This document shows, piece after piece, positions 35,561 to 45,652 of a stretch of 64,000 bases of DNA. The position numbers were made by a program, and so were the translations under genes. The DNA comes from Rhodopirellula baltica (GTDB taxonomy: Bacteria; Planctomycetota; Planctomycetia; Pirellulales; Pirellulaceae): NCBI GenBank assembly GCA_002901265.1, contig PPHI01000001.1, positions 558,001 through 622,000 of the forward strand, written 5' to 3'. The notes below the pieces were generated by a model. The model saw nothing but the letters and a program-made list of their open reading frames with translations, did no database searches and had not been told where the DNA came from. The stretch's first letter is position 1, and the number at the start of each line of letters is the position of its first letter.

Positions 35561-37240
35561 ATGGTGTTGGTAGCAATCGGGTTTCTGTTTGCCTTCATTG
35601 CCCTGACGATCGGTCACCACATGGCGGTCACCTGGCCTCCGTTGGTCAATCGCGACGGCCTGGCCCGGCCGCTGCGACTGGATCGCCCCGACAGCTTCGG
35701 TGCATGGTGGCTGACGATGAACCTGTTGGTCTGCACAGGGGCTTCGTATCTCATTTATGGGCTGCGACTACACCGGCGCGACGACTATCGCGGGCAGTAC
35801 CAGCTTTGGCGTTTGACGACCGTGGTGGTATTGATTACGTGTGTGCATTCGGTCGTTGGGTTGGTCGGCTGGTTGGGCGCCTGCTTGGATTTGGCACTGG
35901 GTGACCGAGCCGTTTTGTCCGGTGGGCGTTGGCTGAGGATTTTGTTGGACGTCGGCGGCGTGATCCTGTTCATGCGGTTGGCACACGAAACGTATCGTTG
36001 CCGTCCATCACTCGTGTTTTTGAGCTTGTCCGGTGCGGCGTTCGCATTGTTCGAAGCTGCCGCGTGGAACGTCTTCGTCGTCGACTCGATGGTTCGATCG
36101 ACAATTGTCTTGTCGGCCCCCTTTGCCGGTTGTTCGTTGCTGACATTGGCATTCGCCGTCTATTTGCGAGTCCTGTTCCGCCAGGTCCGTAATATCGCCG
36201 ACGGACCGACACTTCGTGAACGCGTGGAGCAATGGAAGTCGGATCGCAAGGTGCTCAGTGCGCCGATTGAGTCCGATTTCTTTGCCGGTGCAACGGATTT
36301 GCGCCCCGCAGCTGCTGATTTGAAAGTTCAGCGTCGCCCGGCGAAGGCCAGCGAAGAAGTTGCGATTGTCGAAGAGAATTCGCTAGATGTGGAAGCCGAT
36401 GACAACGCGTCGGAAAACACCGATACAAAGCAAGCCGAACGAAAACAAAAGCCCAAACGCCCAGGACTGCTGGAGCGATTGAGGCGGCGTCCAAAACCGA
36501 TCACATCGGCCGCTGAGAACGACGACGAGGAATTGAACGGCGACGCGGAAGAACACCATGATGCCGGCGAAGACGCCAGCCTAGAAAGCGATTCGGCCGA
36601 AGCGACTGAGCCAAAGCCGAAGAAAAAATGGTTCCGCTTGCCCTCACGCAAGCCAAGGGTGAACGCGGAAACCGAAGTCGAACAAGATGAGAAACTTGAA
36701 GCGACGGACAATGATGATGCCGCCGCAAGCAACGTTGACGAGGCTGACGCCGATAGCGACGCCGCTGTAAAGCCAAAGCGAAAAGGTTGGTTCGCATTGC
36801 GTTTGAAGCCACCGAAAGCTGACACTGCGCAGGAAGTGGCTGCGGAAACTGAGTCCACTGAAGCGGAAGACGAACCGTCCGAACCAAAGCCCGGCTTGTT
36901 CGCTCGAGTAAAGTCGATGCTGCCCGCGAAGAAGTCGCATGCGGAGACAGACGAGGCGGATGACGACGATTCCGATTCAGACGTTTCAGCGGCTGATTTG
37001 AAAAACGAACGACCCTCGAAATCGCAGCCTGCGGCAAAAGCCCCTCTGGCTGCGAGGTCTAAGCCGGCTTCATCACCGCCTGCTGCCGCGGCAAGTTTGC
37101 AGAGTTCGGCGTCGCAGCCAGTCGGTGAAGATGACGACGAGGAGTTCATCGACGAAGACGACATCGACTGGGATTCGCTCAGCAAGGCGGAACGACGTCG
37201 ACTTCGGAAAAAGATTCGGCGCAGCGGCCGCGCCGCTTAA
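35561..37240 (+). CDS. Membrane protein with repetitive acidic/basic cytoplasmic tail
   Basis: About 559 residues, no recognised family. The N-terminal 215 residues have five or six hydrophobic helices (VLVAIGFLFAFIALTI, TMNLLVCTGASYLIYGL, VVVLITCVHSVVGLVGWLG and others). The remaining 345 residues are low-complexity: acidic Asp/Glu-rich spacers interrupted by four basic blocks, PKRPGLLERLRRRPKP, PKKKWFRLPSRKP, PKRKGWFALRLKPPK and PKPGLFARVKSMLPAKK. It ends with EFIDEDDIDWDSLSKAERRR. ATG 35561 is assumed; GTG 35540 is possible. gltX follows. Charged tails of this kind suggest scaffold or surface roles, unproven. Confidence 0.65.
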   Translation: MVLVAIGFLFAFIALTIGHHMAVTWPPLVNRDGLARPLRLDRPDSFGAWWLTMNLLVCTGASYLIYGLRLHRRDDYRGQYQLWRLTTVVVLITCVHSVVGLVGWLGACLDLALGDRAVLSGGRWLRILLDVGGVILFMRLAHETYRCRPSLVFLSLSGAAFALFEAAAWNVFVVDSMVRSTIVLSAPFAGCSLLTLAFAVYLRVLFRQVRNIADGPTLRERVEQWKSDRKVLSAPIESDFFAGATDLRPAAADLKVQRRPAKASEEVAIVEENSLDVEADDNASENTDTKQAERKQKPKRPGLLERLRRRPKPITSAAENDDEELNGDAEEHHDAGEDASLESDSAEATEPKPKKKWFRLPSRKPRVNAETEVEQDEKLEATDNDDAAASNVDEADADSDAAVKPKRKGWFALRLKPPKADTAQEVAAETESTEAEDEPSEPKPGLFARVKSMLPAKKSHAETDEADDDDSDSDVSAADLKNERPSKSQPAAKAPLAARSKPASSPPAAAASLQSSASQPVGEDDDEEFIDEDDIDWDSLSKAERRRLRKKIRRSGRAA

Positions 37241-37363
37241 TTCGTCCGTTTCCAGGTCTTCGTGATTCCGTTGCTGGCTGATATTTTGTTGCCGCGATGA
37301 TTCGCCCCGCAGGCCCTGCCGCGCCGAACCACCGGAATCTGCTTACAACCACGCTTGATTGAA

Positions 37364-38914
37364 ATGATACGAACACGATTTGCACCCAGCCCCACCGGTT
37401 ACCTTCATATCGGAGGCGTGCGGACGGCCTTGTTCAACTGGTTGCTAGCACGGCAGTCCGGCGGGCAGTTTATCCTGCGAATCGACGACACCGACGCCGG
37501 ACGAAACGTCAACGAAGCGTTGCAACCGATCCTGGATGGGTTCAAATGGCTGGGGATCGACTGGGACGAAGGCCCCGAAGTCGGCGGACCGCACGGACCG
37601 TACTACCAATCGCAACGTGTCGATTTACACAAAGCAGCCGTGGTCAAGCTGTTGGAGTCCGGCCACGCCTACCGTGACTATGCACTTCCCGAAGAGTTGC
37701 AAGCCGAACGCGACGCAGCGGCAAAGCGTGGTGAACGGTATTTCTATGACCGGCAATGGATGGCCGCAGACGACGAAGCGGCGGCAAAATACGAAGCCGA
37801 AGGCCGCCAAGCGGTCATCCGATTGAAGATGCCTCGTGAAGGCAACTGTGTGATCGAAGACTTGGTACGTGGCACCGTCACTGTCGCTTGGGAAACCGAG
37901 CAAGACCATGTGATCGCTCGTGCCGACGGCAGCCCGCTTTATCACTTGGCAAGCGTGATCGATGACCACGAATTTGGCATCACCCACGTCGTCCGTGCCG
38001 AAGAGCACCTGCCCAATACGCCACGCCAGATCTTTATCTTGGAAGCTCTCGGGTACGAACGTCCCGCATTCGCGCACTTGCCATACGTCGCCGAGCCCGG
38101 CGGAACGGCAAAACTTAGTAAACGAAAGCTAGCCAAGTACCTCAAGAACAAAGACTTCGCGGACCTGCTTGCCCACGGACAGCGGATCGCCGAACGCTGC
38201 AACATCGAAACCAGCGACGACACGTTCAACCCAGTGATCGTCGATTTCTATCGTGACATCGGCTTCTCCGCCGAAGCCCTGTTGAACTACCTCGTGCTGC
38301 TTGGCTGGTCGCTGGATGGCGAACGCGAAAAGTTCACGCTCAAAGAGATGGTGGAACATTTCTCGCTGAAACGCGTCACGAAATCGCCTGCGTCGTTTGA
38401 CCCTCAAAAATTGATGGCCTTTCAAGCGGACTTGTTTGCCGATTTGCCACACGAAGATCGCTTGTCGGCGGTCGCGCCGTTCGCAATTTCTGCAGGCCTA
38501 GTCGACTCGGCTGGCAATGACACACTTTCAAAGGTGGTCGTGGCAGCGGGGGATCGTTTGAAGGTCGCCGGCGATATCATCGATTTTGACTACTTTTTCA
38601 CCGACCAGATCCAGTACGACGACAAGGCGTTCCAAAAGCGAATCGCCAAAGCGGACGGTGCTTGCGAGTTGCTGACCGGTTTCCGCGAACAGGTGCTGTC
38701 GGCGGACAAGTTTGATCCAGAAAGCTGCGAATCGCTGCTGAAGGGCTATTGTGAGCAGCAGGGGATCAAGATCGGCCAAATTATCCACGCCGTGCGTGTT
38801 GCCGCGACAGGAACGGCTGTCGGATTTGGCATGTTCGATACGCTTTCAATTCTGGGGCCACAATGCGTGGCGGATCGCATCGAAAAGGCGGTTAAAAATG
38901 CCGCAGATTCTTGA
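37364..38914 (+). CDS. gltX: Glutamyl-tRNA synthetase
   Basis: Charges tRNA-Glu. ATG 37364 is chosen over TTG 37355 because the protein then begins [18 protein letters not shown], with the class I HIGH-type motif near the start. The KMSKS-like KLSKRK is present. The C-terminal anticodon-binding region is complete at 516 residues. A second class Ic synthetase, glnS, lies 1.7 kb downstream, so this one need not charge tRNA-Gln. Confidence 0.95.
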   Translation: MIRTRFAPSPTGYLHIGGVRTALFNWLLARQSGGQFILRIDDTDAGRNVNEALQPILDGFKWLGIDWDEGPEVGGPHGPYYQSQRVDLHKAAVVKLLESGHAYRDYALPEELQAERDAAAKRGERYFYDRQWMAADDEAAAKYEAEGRQAVIRLKMPREGNCVIEDLVRGTVTVAWETEQDHVIARADGSPLYHLASVIDDHEFGITHVVRAEEHLPNTPRQIFILEALGYERPAFAHLPYVAEPGGTAKLSKRKLAKYLKNKDFADLLAHGQRIAERCNIETSDDTFNPVIVDFYRDIGFSAEALLNYLVLLGWSLDGEREKFTLKEMVEHFSLKRVTKSPASFDPQKLMAFQADLFADLPHEDRLSAVAPFAISAGLVDSAGNDTLSKVVVAAGDRLKVAGDIIDFDYFFTDQIQYDDKAFQKRIAKADGACELLTGFREQVLSADKFDPESCESLLKGYCEQQGIKIGQIIHAVRVAATGTAVGFGMFDTLSILGPQCVADRIEKAVKNAADS

Positions 38915-39072
38915 TTCTGTGGTCAAAATCGTGCAGCCTTAAGGTAGACCCCACCTTGAAATACCAGTGATTCTGTATGAATTCACTCGGTAGCGAACTT
39001 TTGGTGCGGCCGGGGGCCAAAATGATCCCAGCCGCACACCCCTCGCGTTCATCATTCCCGCCGAAAGGACCC

Positions 39073-40476
39073 ATGCGAAAAACCTTTTCCGTCCTGACAA
39101 TCGCCGCCCTGCCCCTGGTCGCATTGGTCGCCGGGTGCAACCGTGGTCGTGAAGAGTACAAGGCCGAGTTCGAGCCCAACTTGGTTCACGCCATGAAGTA
39201 TCAGATCAAGAACGAGGTCTCGATGGACCAAGCGCTTGCCGATACGACATGGATCATCAACGGCATGTTCGGAACCCCGGACGAGCCCAAGATGCCTGAG
39301 GTGCTGCAAGGCGAAGATTACGAAGGTTTGGTTGACATGGACCGCCTGGCAAAGGCCGCCGGTCCGGTGGCTGAAGGCAGCGGTTTGTATCGCCAACACT
39401 GTGTCAGCTGTCACGGGATCACCGGAAACGGCCGCGGCGAAAACAGCGCGATCTTGGATCCCTATCCGCGTGACTATCGCATGGGATTGTTCAAGTGGAA
39501 ATCGACCGCTCGCGGCGAGAAGCCCACGCGTGACGATTTGATCCATGTGATCGGTGACGGCATCGATGGGACCGCGATGAAAAAGATCCCCGAGCTGTCC
39601 GCCGACGATGTCGAAGCCTTGGTCGACTACGTCATTTACTTGTCACTGCGTGGTGAACTCGAGCGAACGATCATCGACGAATCCGTGTTCGAGTTGGATT
39701 TCGAAGTCGACCGGATCGTGAATGTCGAATTCGGCGAACGGCTGAAGACCGAACGTGAAGCGATCGAACAACAGGTCGCCGCTTGGGAAGAAGACGGCGA
39801 GAAAGAAGACTCGCCAGCAGCAAAGCTGGCCGAGCAGCTTGAGCTTTACGACGATTCGATGGGATTGGCAGAGGAGCTGGCCGAGGACATCGCCGGTTCG
39901 TGGTTAGATGCCGAAGACGAAGTCGTCGAAGTTCCGGATCCGCCAGAAGACATTCCGGTTCCAGATTCACACGAAGAATTTGTCCAGATGCAACAAGGTG
40001 ACGATGCCGATGCGTTGGCAGCCTCGGTTGCTCGCGGCAAAGCGGTTTTCACCGGAAAGGTCGCGGGCTGCAACAAGTGCCACGGCAACACCGGCAAAGG
40101 CGACGGCCAAAACAAGGACTACGACGACTGGACAAAGGACTGGACATCGCGAGTCGGTTTGAAACCGGAAGACTTTGACGCGTTGATTCCATTGATGGCT
40201 CGCGGTGCGATGCCACCGAAGAATGCCCGTCCGCGTAACTTTACCGAAGGCGTTTTCCGAGGCGGCAGCTCGCGCGAGGACCTGTATCGCCGGATCTCGC
40301 AAGGCATCGAAGGCACCCCAATGCCAGCAGCCAGCACGTTTGTGCCGGGCGAATACGAAGAAGACGATATCTGGAATCTGATCAACTTCATCCGATCGCT
40401 CCAAGAGACGTCGGATCAAGAAACGCCGGCGGCGGAAGGCGACCAGCCGGCCCCGGAAATGCAGGCGGCGCGCTAA
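39073..40476 (+). CDS. Two-haem cytochrome c lipoprotein
   Basis: A periplasmic, lipid-anchored electron carrier of 467 residues. ATG 39073, with AAAGGA just upstream, gives a lipoprotein signal ending in LVAGC; the frame also opens at 38977. Two class I cytochrome c sites are seen: CVSCH at 110-114 and CNKCH at 333-337. Between them is a long acidic helical linker (about 215-310), absent from simple dihaem cytochromes. PAAE/PAPE at the C-terminus is low complexity. The partner oxidase or quinol complex is not in the window. Confidence 0.88.
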   Translation: MRKTFSVLTIAALPLVALVAGCNRGREEYKAEFEPNLVHAMKYQIKNEVSMDQALADTTWIINGMFGTPDEPKMPEVLQGEDYEGLVDMDRLAKAAGPVAEGSGLYRQHCVSCHGITGNGRGENSAILDPYPRDYRMGLFKWKSTARGEKPTRDDLIHVIGDGIDGTAMKKIPELSADDVEALVDYVIYLSLRGELERTIIDESVFELDFEVDRIVNVEFGERLKTEREAIEQQVAAWEEDGEKEDSPAAKLAEQLELYDDSMGLAEELAEDIAGSWLDAEDEVVEVPDPPEDIPVPDSHEEFVQMQQGDDADALAASVARGKAVFTGKVAGCNKCHGNTGKGDGQNKDYDDWTKDWTSRVGLKPEDFDALIPLMARGAMPPKNARPRNFTEGVFRGGSSREDLYRRISQGIEGTPMPAASTFVPGEYEEDDIWNLINFIRSLQETSDQETPAAEGDQPAPEMQAAR

Positions 40477-40547
40477 GCGTTTGCCTGGCATCGGCGATTT
40501 CGTGTTCGGTCGCTAAACTTCTGTCGCGATCTGCATCATTCCCCTTG

Positions 40548-40573
40548 CCTGCGATCTTTGGTCGGATCGCAGG
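40548..40573. other. Stable hairpin between the cytochrome gene and glnS
   Basis: CCTGCGATC (40548-40556) pairs perfectly with GATCGCAGG (40565-40573) around an eight-base loop. No T-run follows, so termination is doubtful. It could be an mRNA end or leader hairpin of glnS, which starts 82 bases downstream. Confidence 0.4.
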
Positions 40574-40655
40574 CCCGTCGCTAGGCTGACGTTGCTTTTG
40601 CAGGGGAATTTTTGTTTGATCCGCCATCGACCCCACACACGGATTCCGCCACGCC

Positions 40656-42362
40656 ATGAATGACACGACACGCGAGAGCGATTCGGCCTCCAGCCGCCCC
40701 AATAAACACTTTATCGAGCAAGCGATTGACGCCGATTTGGCGGCCAACAAGGCGGCTGGTGTTTTCACGCGTTTCCCGCCGGAACCGAACGGTTACTTGC
40801 ACATCGGTCACGCCAAAAGTATCTGCTTGAACTTTGGCCTGGCGAAAAACTATTCCGGCACCTGCAACCTGCGATTTGACGACACCAACCCGTCAAAAGA
40901 GGAAACGGAATACGTCGAGTCAATCATGGAAGACGTCCGCTGGTTGGGGTTCCAGTGGGATTCGCTGCATTACGCCAGTGATTACTTTGGCCAACTGTAC
41001 GAGTGGGCCGAAAAGCTGATCAACGATGGCAAAGCGTATGTCTGTGATTTGAATGCCGAGGAGACTCGTCAATACCGTGGTTCGTTGACCGAACCTGGCA
41101 AGAACAGCCCTTTTCGCGATCGCACGCCCGAAGAAAACTTGGATCTGTTCCGCCGTATGAAAGCGGGCGAGTTCCCAGACGGCAGCCGTACGTTGCGAGC
41201 CAAGATCGACATGGCGTCGCCCAACCTGAATCTGCGTGATCCGGTCATGTATCGCATCATGCACGCCCACCACCATCGTACCGGCGACGAGTGGTGTATC
41301 TATCCGATGTATGACTGGGCGCACGGGCAAAGTGACTCGATCGAAGGCATCACGTTTTCGATCTGCACACTGGAATTCGAAAACCATCGCCCGCTTTACG
41401 ATTGGTACTGCGGTGCGTTGGAGATTCATCACCCACGCCAGATCGAATTCGCGCGTTTGAACATGACCTACACCGTCATGAGCAAACGCAAACTGTTGCA
41501 ACTGGTCAAAGAAAACCACGTCAACGGTTGGGACGATCCGCGAATGCCGACGATCAGTGGTCTGCGTCGCCGCGGATACACGCCCGAGTCGATTCGCAAC
41601 TTTGCGATCGATGTGGGTGTTGCCAAATTCAACAGCACCATCGACGTGATTCGATTGGAAAACGCCGTCCGTGAGCACCTCAATCGTGTCGCGTCACGGC
41701 GAATGGTTGTGTTTGATCCGATCAAGCTGACGATCACCAATTGGCCTGAAGGAAAGGTCGAAATGATGGAGGTCGGCAACAACCCAGAAGATGAATCGGC
41801 CGGTAAACGCAAGGTCCCGTTCAGTGGCAGTTTGCTGATCGGTTCCGATGACTTCCAAGAAGAAGCTCCGCGCAAGTTCTTCCGTCTAAAGAAAGGCGGT
41901 TCGGTCCGGCTTCGTGGTGGCTACATCGTCGATTGTCATGACGTGGTCAAAGACGCTGACGGAAACATCACCGAAGTACTTTGCACTTACGATCCCGAAA
42001 CCAAATCGGGTGAAGACAACTCGGGACGCAAAGTCAAAGGCACGATCCACTGGGTCAGTGCCGGCGAAGCGGTCGAAATCGAAGTGCGAAACTATGATCG
42101 CTTGTTCTCCGTCGAGAACCCCGATCAAACCGAAGAGGGCAAGACGTTCCTCGACAACATGAACCCCAACTCGCTTGACGTGACGACGGGCTATGCCGAA
42201 CCCGAGCTCAGTGCGGCGGGCGAAGACGAACGCGTGCAGTTCGAGCGATTGGGGTACTATGTCGTCGACCCAGACTCCACCGCCGAAAAACAGGTCTTCA
42301 ATCGCATCGTCCCATTGCGTGATAGCTGGGGCAAAATGGTAGCGACTGGAAAAGCTGGCTAG
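40656..42362 (+). CDS. glnS: Glutaminyl-tRNA synthetase
   Basis: Charges tRNA-Gln directly. The class I motif is [15 protein letters not shown], followed by [13 protein letters not shown]; the KMSKS equivalent is VMSKRKL. The C-terminal anticodon-binding beta-barrels run to LRDSWGK. Length of 568 residues is typical of bacterial GlnRS. No signs of fusion. Confidence 0.96.
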   Translation: MNDTTRESDSASSRPNKHFIEQAIDADLAANKAAGVFTRFPPEPNGYLHIGHAKSICLNFGLAKNYSGTCNLRFDDTNPSKEETEYVESIMEDVRWLGFQWDSLHYASDYFGQLYEWAEKLINDGKAYVCDLNAEETRQYRGSLTEPGKNSPFRDRTPEENLDLFRRMKAGEFPDGSRTLRAKIDMASPNLNLRDPVMYRIMHAHHHRTGDEWCIYPMYDWAHGQSDSIEGITFSICTLEFENHRPLYDWYCGALEIHHPRQIEFARLNMTYTVMSKRKLLQLVKENHVNGWDDPRMPTISGLRRRGYTPESIRNFAIDVGVAKFNSTIDVIRLENAVREHLNRVASRRMVVFDPIKLTITNWPEGKVEMMEVGNNPEDESAGKRKVPFSGSLLIGSDDFQEEAPRKFFRLKKGGSVRLRGGYIVDCHDVVKDADGNITEVLCTYDPETKSGEDNSGRKVKGTIHWVSAGEAVEIEVRNYDRLFSVENPDQTEEGKTFLDNMNPNSLDVTTGYAEPELSAAGEDERVQFERLGYYVVDPDSTAEKQVFNRIVPLRDSWGKMVATGKAG

Positions 42363-42411
42363 ACCCGGTACAACTCAGGTGACGACGTTCTTGTAACAAG
42401 GCAATTTTGCT

Positions 42412-44166
42412 ATGGCAGCCATACGGACCAACGAGACGTATCGTCATCGTAAAGCCACCTTGCGACCTGCGATTGAACGCCTGGAGTGTCGTTTCCTGAT
42501 GGTGGCGTCGCCAATGGAGTTCTACGCACTCGACGTCATCAACCAGATGCGTGCCGACCCGCCAGCATTTGCAGACGTCCTGGATGACATGCGGCGCAAT
42601 CGGACTGCCACGGGGCACGGCTTTTCCAACACCGATCCCGTCTGGCAGGATCTGCGGACGGCGATTGCTTCCAGTTTGACGCCGTCGAATGTGAGTGCCG
42701 CAATCGACTTGCTACGAGCGACGGAGCCGTTGCCGCCTTTGGCGTGGGAGGATTCGCTCTATCTCGAATCAGACCACCACAATACCTGGATGCAGACAAC
42801 TTGCTTTGCCCATAGCACTGCCGAAAACGGCAGCGCGTCTTCTTGTTTGGGGCAAATGCCAGGCCTGACGTATAACCCGTCACGTGCGGCAAGTACTCCA
42901 GATTACATCGGTAAAAGCACACTGGGTGAGTGGAGCAGCGGCGCTTTCAATGAGAATATTGGATACCAGTCTGGACCGACCATGCCGCAAACGCGAGCAG
43001 AGTATGCGGTCGGTTCCGATGCTCACCGCCAGCGTCAGGCTTACTATGATGTTGTGAACTTCGTATTGGAGTTTAATTCCAGTTCGCTCGGACACCTTGA
43101 AGCGTTGTTGCATACCAAGCGTGACGCGATTGGCGTTGCCTACGAGTTGCTCGATGGATTCAGTCCATCGTCATCCGATACAAATTTTTTGGCGACCCAT
43201 ACCCTTTCTCGCAACAGCAACATCGGTGGCTATTTGGTTGGCATCGCGTATGACGACGCGAACGAGAACTCGGGCTATGACATTGGCGAAGAAACCAGCG
43301 GTTGTGTGTCGGTCGAATCCGTCGATGGTCAATTCGCAGACGAGTTTTGTTCGGGCACCGGTGGATTGTTGTCATCGTTTTTATCGGTCGGTGATTATTG
43401 GATCGATGGCGGTGTGAGCCGACAGTTGATGCAACTGGAATATCAAACGGAAAATCAAAACATCGATGTGAGTGGACTGCTGGCCCAGCAATCTGTTTTC
43501 GAAACCGGATATGTGCCGATCAAATCTTCAACGGTTGATGGCACGTTCGATCTCGAAGCCGGGGCCGGGTATCAAACGCTGATGATCCAAGCGGATACGA
43601 ATGCGAGCTTAATGATTGAAGCCGGTGATTCATTGGGCCAGAGCATTTGGGTAACGCAGCCCGACCGCACCGACGTCGGACAACGAAACGGGAATACATT
43701 GACGGCTTCGTTGGTTGCTGGAGAACACTACATTATCGTTGCCTCGTCTGGACCGACTCTACGCCAATTCGAGATCGCCGTGAATGGTGGTGTCAGCGTC
43801 GTGCAGACGAACTTGTATGACCGCTTGGATGTCGACGGATCGGGTGAGGCGACTCCTTTGGATGCACTCGCCATTATTAATCAGCTCGCGCGTCAGTCAG
43901 GTTTTGTTCCACCAACGTCCGGGCGATATTTCTACGATGCCAATGCAGACGGATTGCTGTCACCACGTGACGCGTTGTCGGTGATCAACGCAATCGCACT
44001 GCGTCAGGCTTCGGCAAGTCAGTCAGCCGAAGGCGAATTTGCATACCGTCGCGTCTCCGAACAAGCTGCCTCAAAATCATTGTCGTTCGCTGCGACAACG
44101 AACTCAGCTGCGATGACGAATGAAGACGTTGATCAGTGGATGACGTCGCTGGGGCAGTTGTTCTGA
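42412..44166 (+). CDS. Secreted CAP/SCP-domain protein with dockerin-like repeats
   Basis: A 584-residue extracellular protein. The N-terminus lacks a classical signal peptide but has ERLECRFLMVAS, the LExR-type segment common on planctomycete surface proteins. A CAP/SCP domain follows (residues about 25-250, FYALDVINQMRADPPAFAD, then HHNTWMQ and GENIGY-like NENIGYQSG). The end has two dockerin-type calcium loops: DVDGSGEATPLDALAIINQ near 473 and DANADGLLSPRDALSVINA near 506. Role (surface binding or protease-like) is unknown. The bioF ATG overlaps its stop (TGATG). Confidence 0.8.
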   Translation: MAAIRTNETYRHRKATLRPAIERLECRFLMVASPMEFYALDVINQMRADPPAFADVLDDMRRNRTATGHGFSNTDPVWQDLRTAIASSLTPSNVSAAIDLLRATEPLPPLAWEDSLYLESDHHNTWMQTTCFAHSTAENGSASSCLGQMPGLTYNPSRAASTPDYIGKSTLGEWSSGAFNENIGYQSGPTMPQTRAEYAVGSDAHRQRQAYYDVVNFVLEFNSSSLGHLEALLHTKRDAIGVAYELLDGFSPSSSDTNFLATHTLSRNSNIGGYLVGIAYDDANENSGYDIGEETSGCVSVESVDGQFADEFCSGTGGLLSSFLSVGDYWIDGGVSRQLMQLEYQTENQNIDVSGLLAQQSVFETGYVPIKSSTVDGTFDLEAGAGYQTLMIQADTNASLMIEAGDSLGQSIWVTQPDRTDVGQRNGNTLTASLVAGEHYIIVASSGPTLRQFEIAVNGGVSVVQTNLYDRLDVDGSGEATPLDALAIINQLARQSGFVPPTSGRYFYDANADGLLSPRDALSVINAIALRQASASQSAEGEFAYRRVSEQAASKSLSFAATTNSAAMTNEDVDQWMTSLGQLF

Positions 44167-45299
44167 TGTCGGGGAAGGATTGGCAAGATTTCGAGCAAGC
44201 TCTCGGTCAGTTGCACGCGCAGTCACGTTTTCGAGAGCTGATCCCAAGGCGATGGAACGGCATCGAGATTAGTGATCAGCAAGGGCAGACGTTGGTTAAC
44301 TTTGGCTCCAACGACTATCTTGGTTTGGCGATCGAGGCGGCGGCGACATCTGATGTGCTGATGGGCGCGGGGGCAAGTGCATTGGTTTGTGGCTGGACCG
44401 AGCAACACGAACTGTTGGCAAATCAACTCGCGCGGTTTGAACAAACCGAACGGGCCGTGTTGTTCCCGAGCGGATTTGCCGCGTGCAGCGGAACCATTGC
44501 TACACTTTGCCAGGAAGGCGATTTAATCGTTAGTGATCAATTGAATCATGCTTCATTGATCGATGGCTGCCGATTGAGTCGCGCTGAACGTGTCGTTTAT
44601 CCGCACCGAGACGTTCAGTTCGTTTCGGAATTGTTACAGCGTGATCGTCAGCGTTACCGCCGCGTGTGGATCGTAACCGAGACGGTCTTTAGCATGGATG
44701 GGCATGTCGCACCGTTGGCCGAGTTGGTCGACATCTCCGAGCGGCACAATGCTGAACTGATCGTCGACGAAGCTCACGGAACGGGGATCCTTGGCGAGCA
44801 CATGTCGGGGGCGTGCGAAGCCTTCGGACTCAAAGATCGAATCGCGATTCGCTTGGGAACACTAAGCAAAGCGATCGGTAGCCAAGGCGGCTTTGTCGTT
44901 TGCCCGAATGTGATCGCAGATTATTTGATCAACCGTTGCCGTTCATTGATCTTTAGTACCGCCTTGTCACCTCTGGCTGTCGAATCGGCACTGCGTTTCT
45001 TTGCTACCGGCGCAGGTTTATTGAACCGTCGAGATCGCGTGACCCGGTTGGCATCAAGCCTGCGAAGTCAACTTGGATTGTCCTGCAGCGAGTTGGAGAT
45101 GCAGGTCCCGATCGTTCCCATCGTGATCGGTAGCGACGAGGACGCGATGGAGATGTCACGTCGTCTGGTCGAGCATCGTTTATTTGTACCGGCGATTCGA
45201 CCGCCTACCGTCCCGGAAGGCACTGCTCGGTTGCGTGTTTCTTTATCGGCGGCACATACCGACGAGATGCTGTCGCGATTGGTTGACGCTGTTCGGTAA
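44166..45299 (+). CDS. bioF: 8-amino-7-oxononanoate synthase
   Basis: A PLP-dependent alpha-oxoamine synthase condensing pimeloyl thioester with alanine in biotin synthesis. The family segments are VNFGSNDYLGLA, SDQLNHASLIDG, VDEAHGTGILG, and the PLP lysine in GTLSKAIGSQGGFV. The start is the ATG overlapping the previous stop. Other alpha-oxoamine synthases (Kbl, Spt) share these motifs; BioF is favoured by the length of 377 residues. No other bio genes are adjacent. Confidence 0.85.
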   Translation: MSGKDWQDFEQALGQLHAQSRFRELIPRRWNGIEISDQQGQTLVNFGSNDYLGLAIEAAATSDVLMGAGASALVCGWTEQHELLANQLARFEQTERAVLFPSGFAACSGTIATLCQEGDLIVSDQLNHASLIDGCRLSRAERVVYPHRDVQFVSELLQRDRQRYRRVWIVTETVFSMDGHVAPLAELVDISERHNAELIVDEAHGTGILGEHMSGACEAFGLKDRIAIRLGTLSKAIGSQGGFVVCPNVIADYLINRCRSLIFSTALSPLAVESALRFFATGAGLLNRRDRVTRLASSLRSQLGLSCSELEMQVPIVPIVIGSDEDAMEMSRRLVEHRLFVPAIRPPTVPEGTARLRVSLSAAHTDEMLSRLVDAVR

Positions 45300-45489
45300 A
45301 CGTGTAGAGGCGAAAGTCGATTGTCCCCAAGGGTTTAGGTGCGAATTCTGTCGCGGGGGGCGAGTAGAGTGCGACATTTGTTTGTCAGAATTATTTGTTT
45401 CACTTGACTCTGCGTATCGGTGACCAACCCTTCACCAGAGTGCCCTACCCTGCACGCATTGCGAAAGGAGGGGGGCACCAGTGAGTAAT

Positions 45490-45590
45490 CCGGTGGTGAC
45501 CGGGGCTCGCGATAAAGGCAAGCCGGCCGCGAGGCCGTGCACGCAAAGTGACGGATCTCTCCGACTCGGGGAGATGGCCGCGCCACCGAA
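45490..45590 (+). promoter_or_regulatory. Candidate cyclic di-GMP-I (GEMM-I) riboswitch aptamer
   Basis: The pieces of the GEMM-I aptamer occur in order. AAAGGCAAGCC (45514-45524) is followed by a P2 stem CGGCC/GGCCG closed by a GCGA (GNRA) tetraloop at 45529-45532. Then comes ACGCAAAG (45541-45548), the family hallmark, followed by GACGGA. A P3 stem ATCTCTCC/GGGGAGAT closes at 45555-45575, and TGGCCGCGCCACCG (45575-45588) matches the conserved 3' end. Flanking CGGTGG and CCACCG, or GGCtCG and CGcGCC, can close P1. It sits 63 bases before the first gene of the chemosensory operon. Ligand binding is inferred. Confidence 0.75.
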
Positions 45591-45608
45591 CGAACACCCC
45601 ACGCACAG

Positions 45609-45638
45609 TATCGGCGCTACGACTTTTTTGCGCCGGTA
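45609..45638 (+). promoter_or_regulatory. Leader hairpin, possible riboswitch expression platform
   Basis: TATCGGCGC (45609-45617) pairs with GCGCCGGTA (45630-45638), one G-U, around a loop containing six T. The likely Shine-Dalgarno GGAG is at 45641-45644, directly after it. GCGCC in the aptamer's 3' strand can also pair with GGCGC at 45613-45617, just before the T-run, so two exclusive folds are conceivable. The switching mechanism is inference. In 45300-45489 I see no other element. Confidence 0.45.
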
Positions 45639-45652
45639 CCGGAGTCTTATCC

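Noticed and set aside
35136-35573. 145-residue open frame in the gap before the membrane protein
   Set aside because: Arg/Ser-rich, no motif, no ribosome binding site; treated as non-coding.
36328-37185. Serine-rich 285-residue open frame antisense to the membrane-protein tail
   Set aside because: The serine runs are the complement of Asp/Glu-rich codons; no independent evidence.
45609-45638. Simple intrinsic terminator before the CheY-like gene
   Set aside because: The T-run lies in the loop, not after the stem. It is kept only as a possible riboswitch expression platform.
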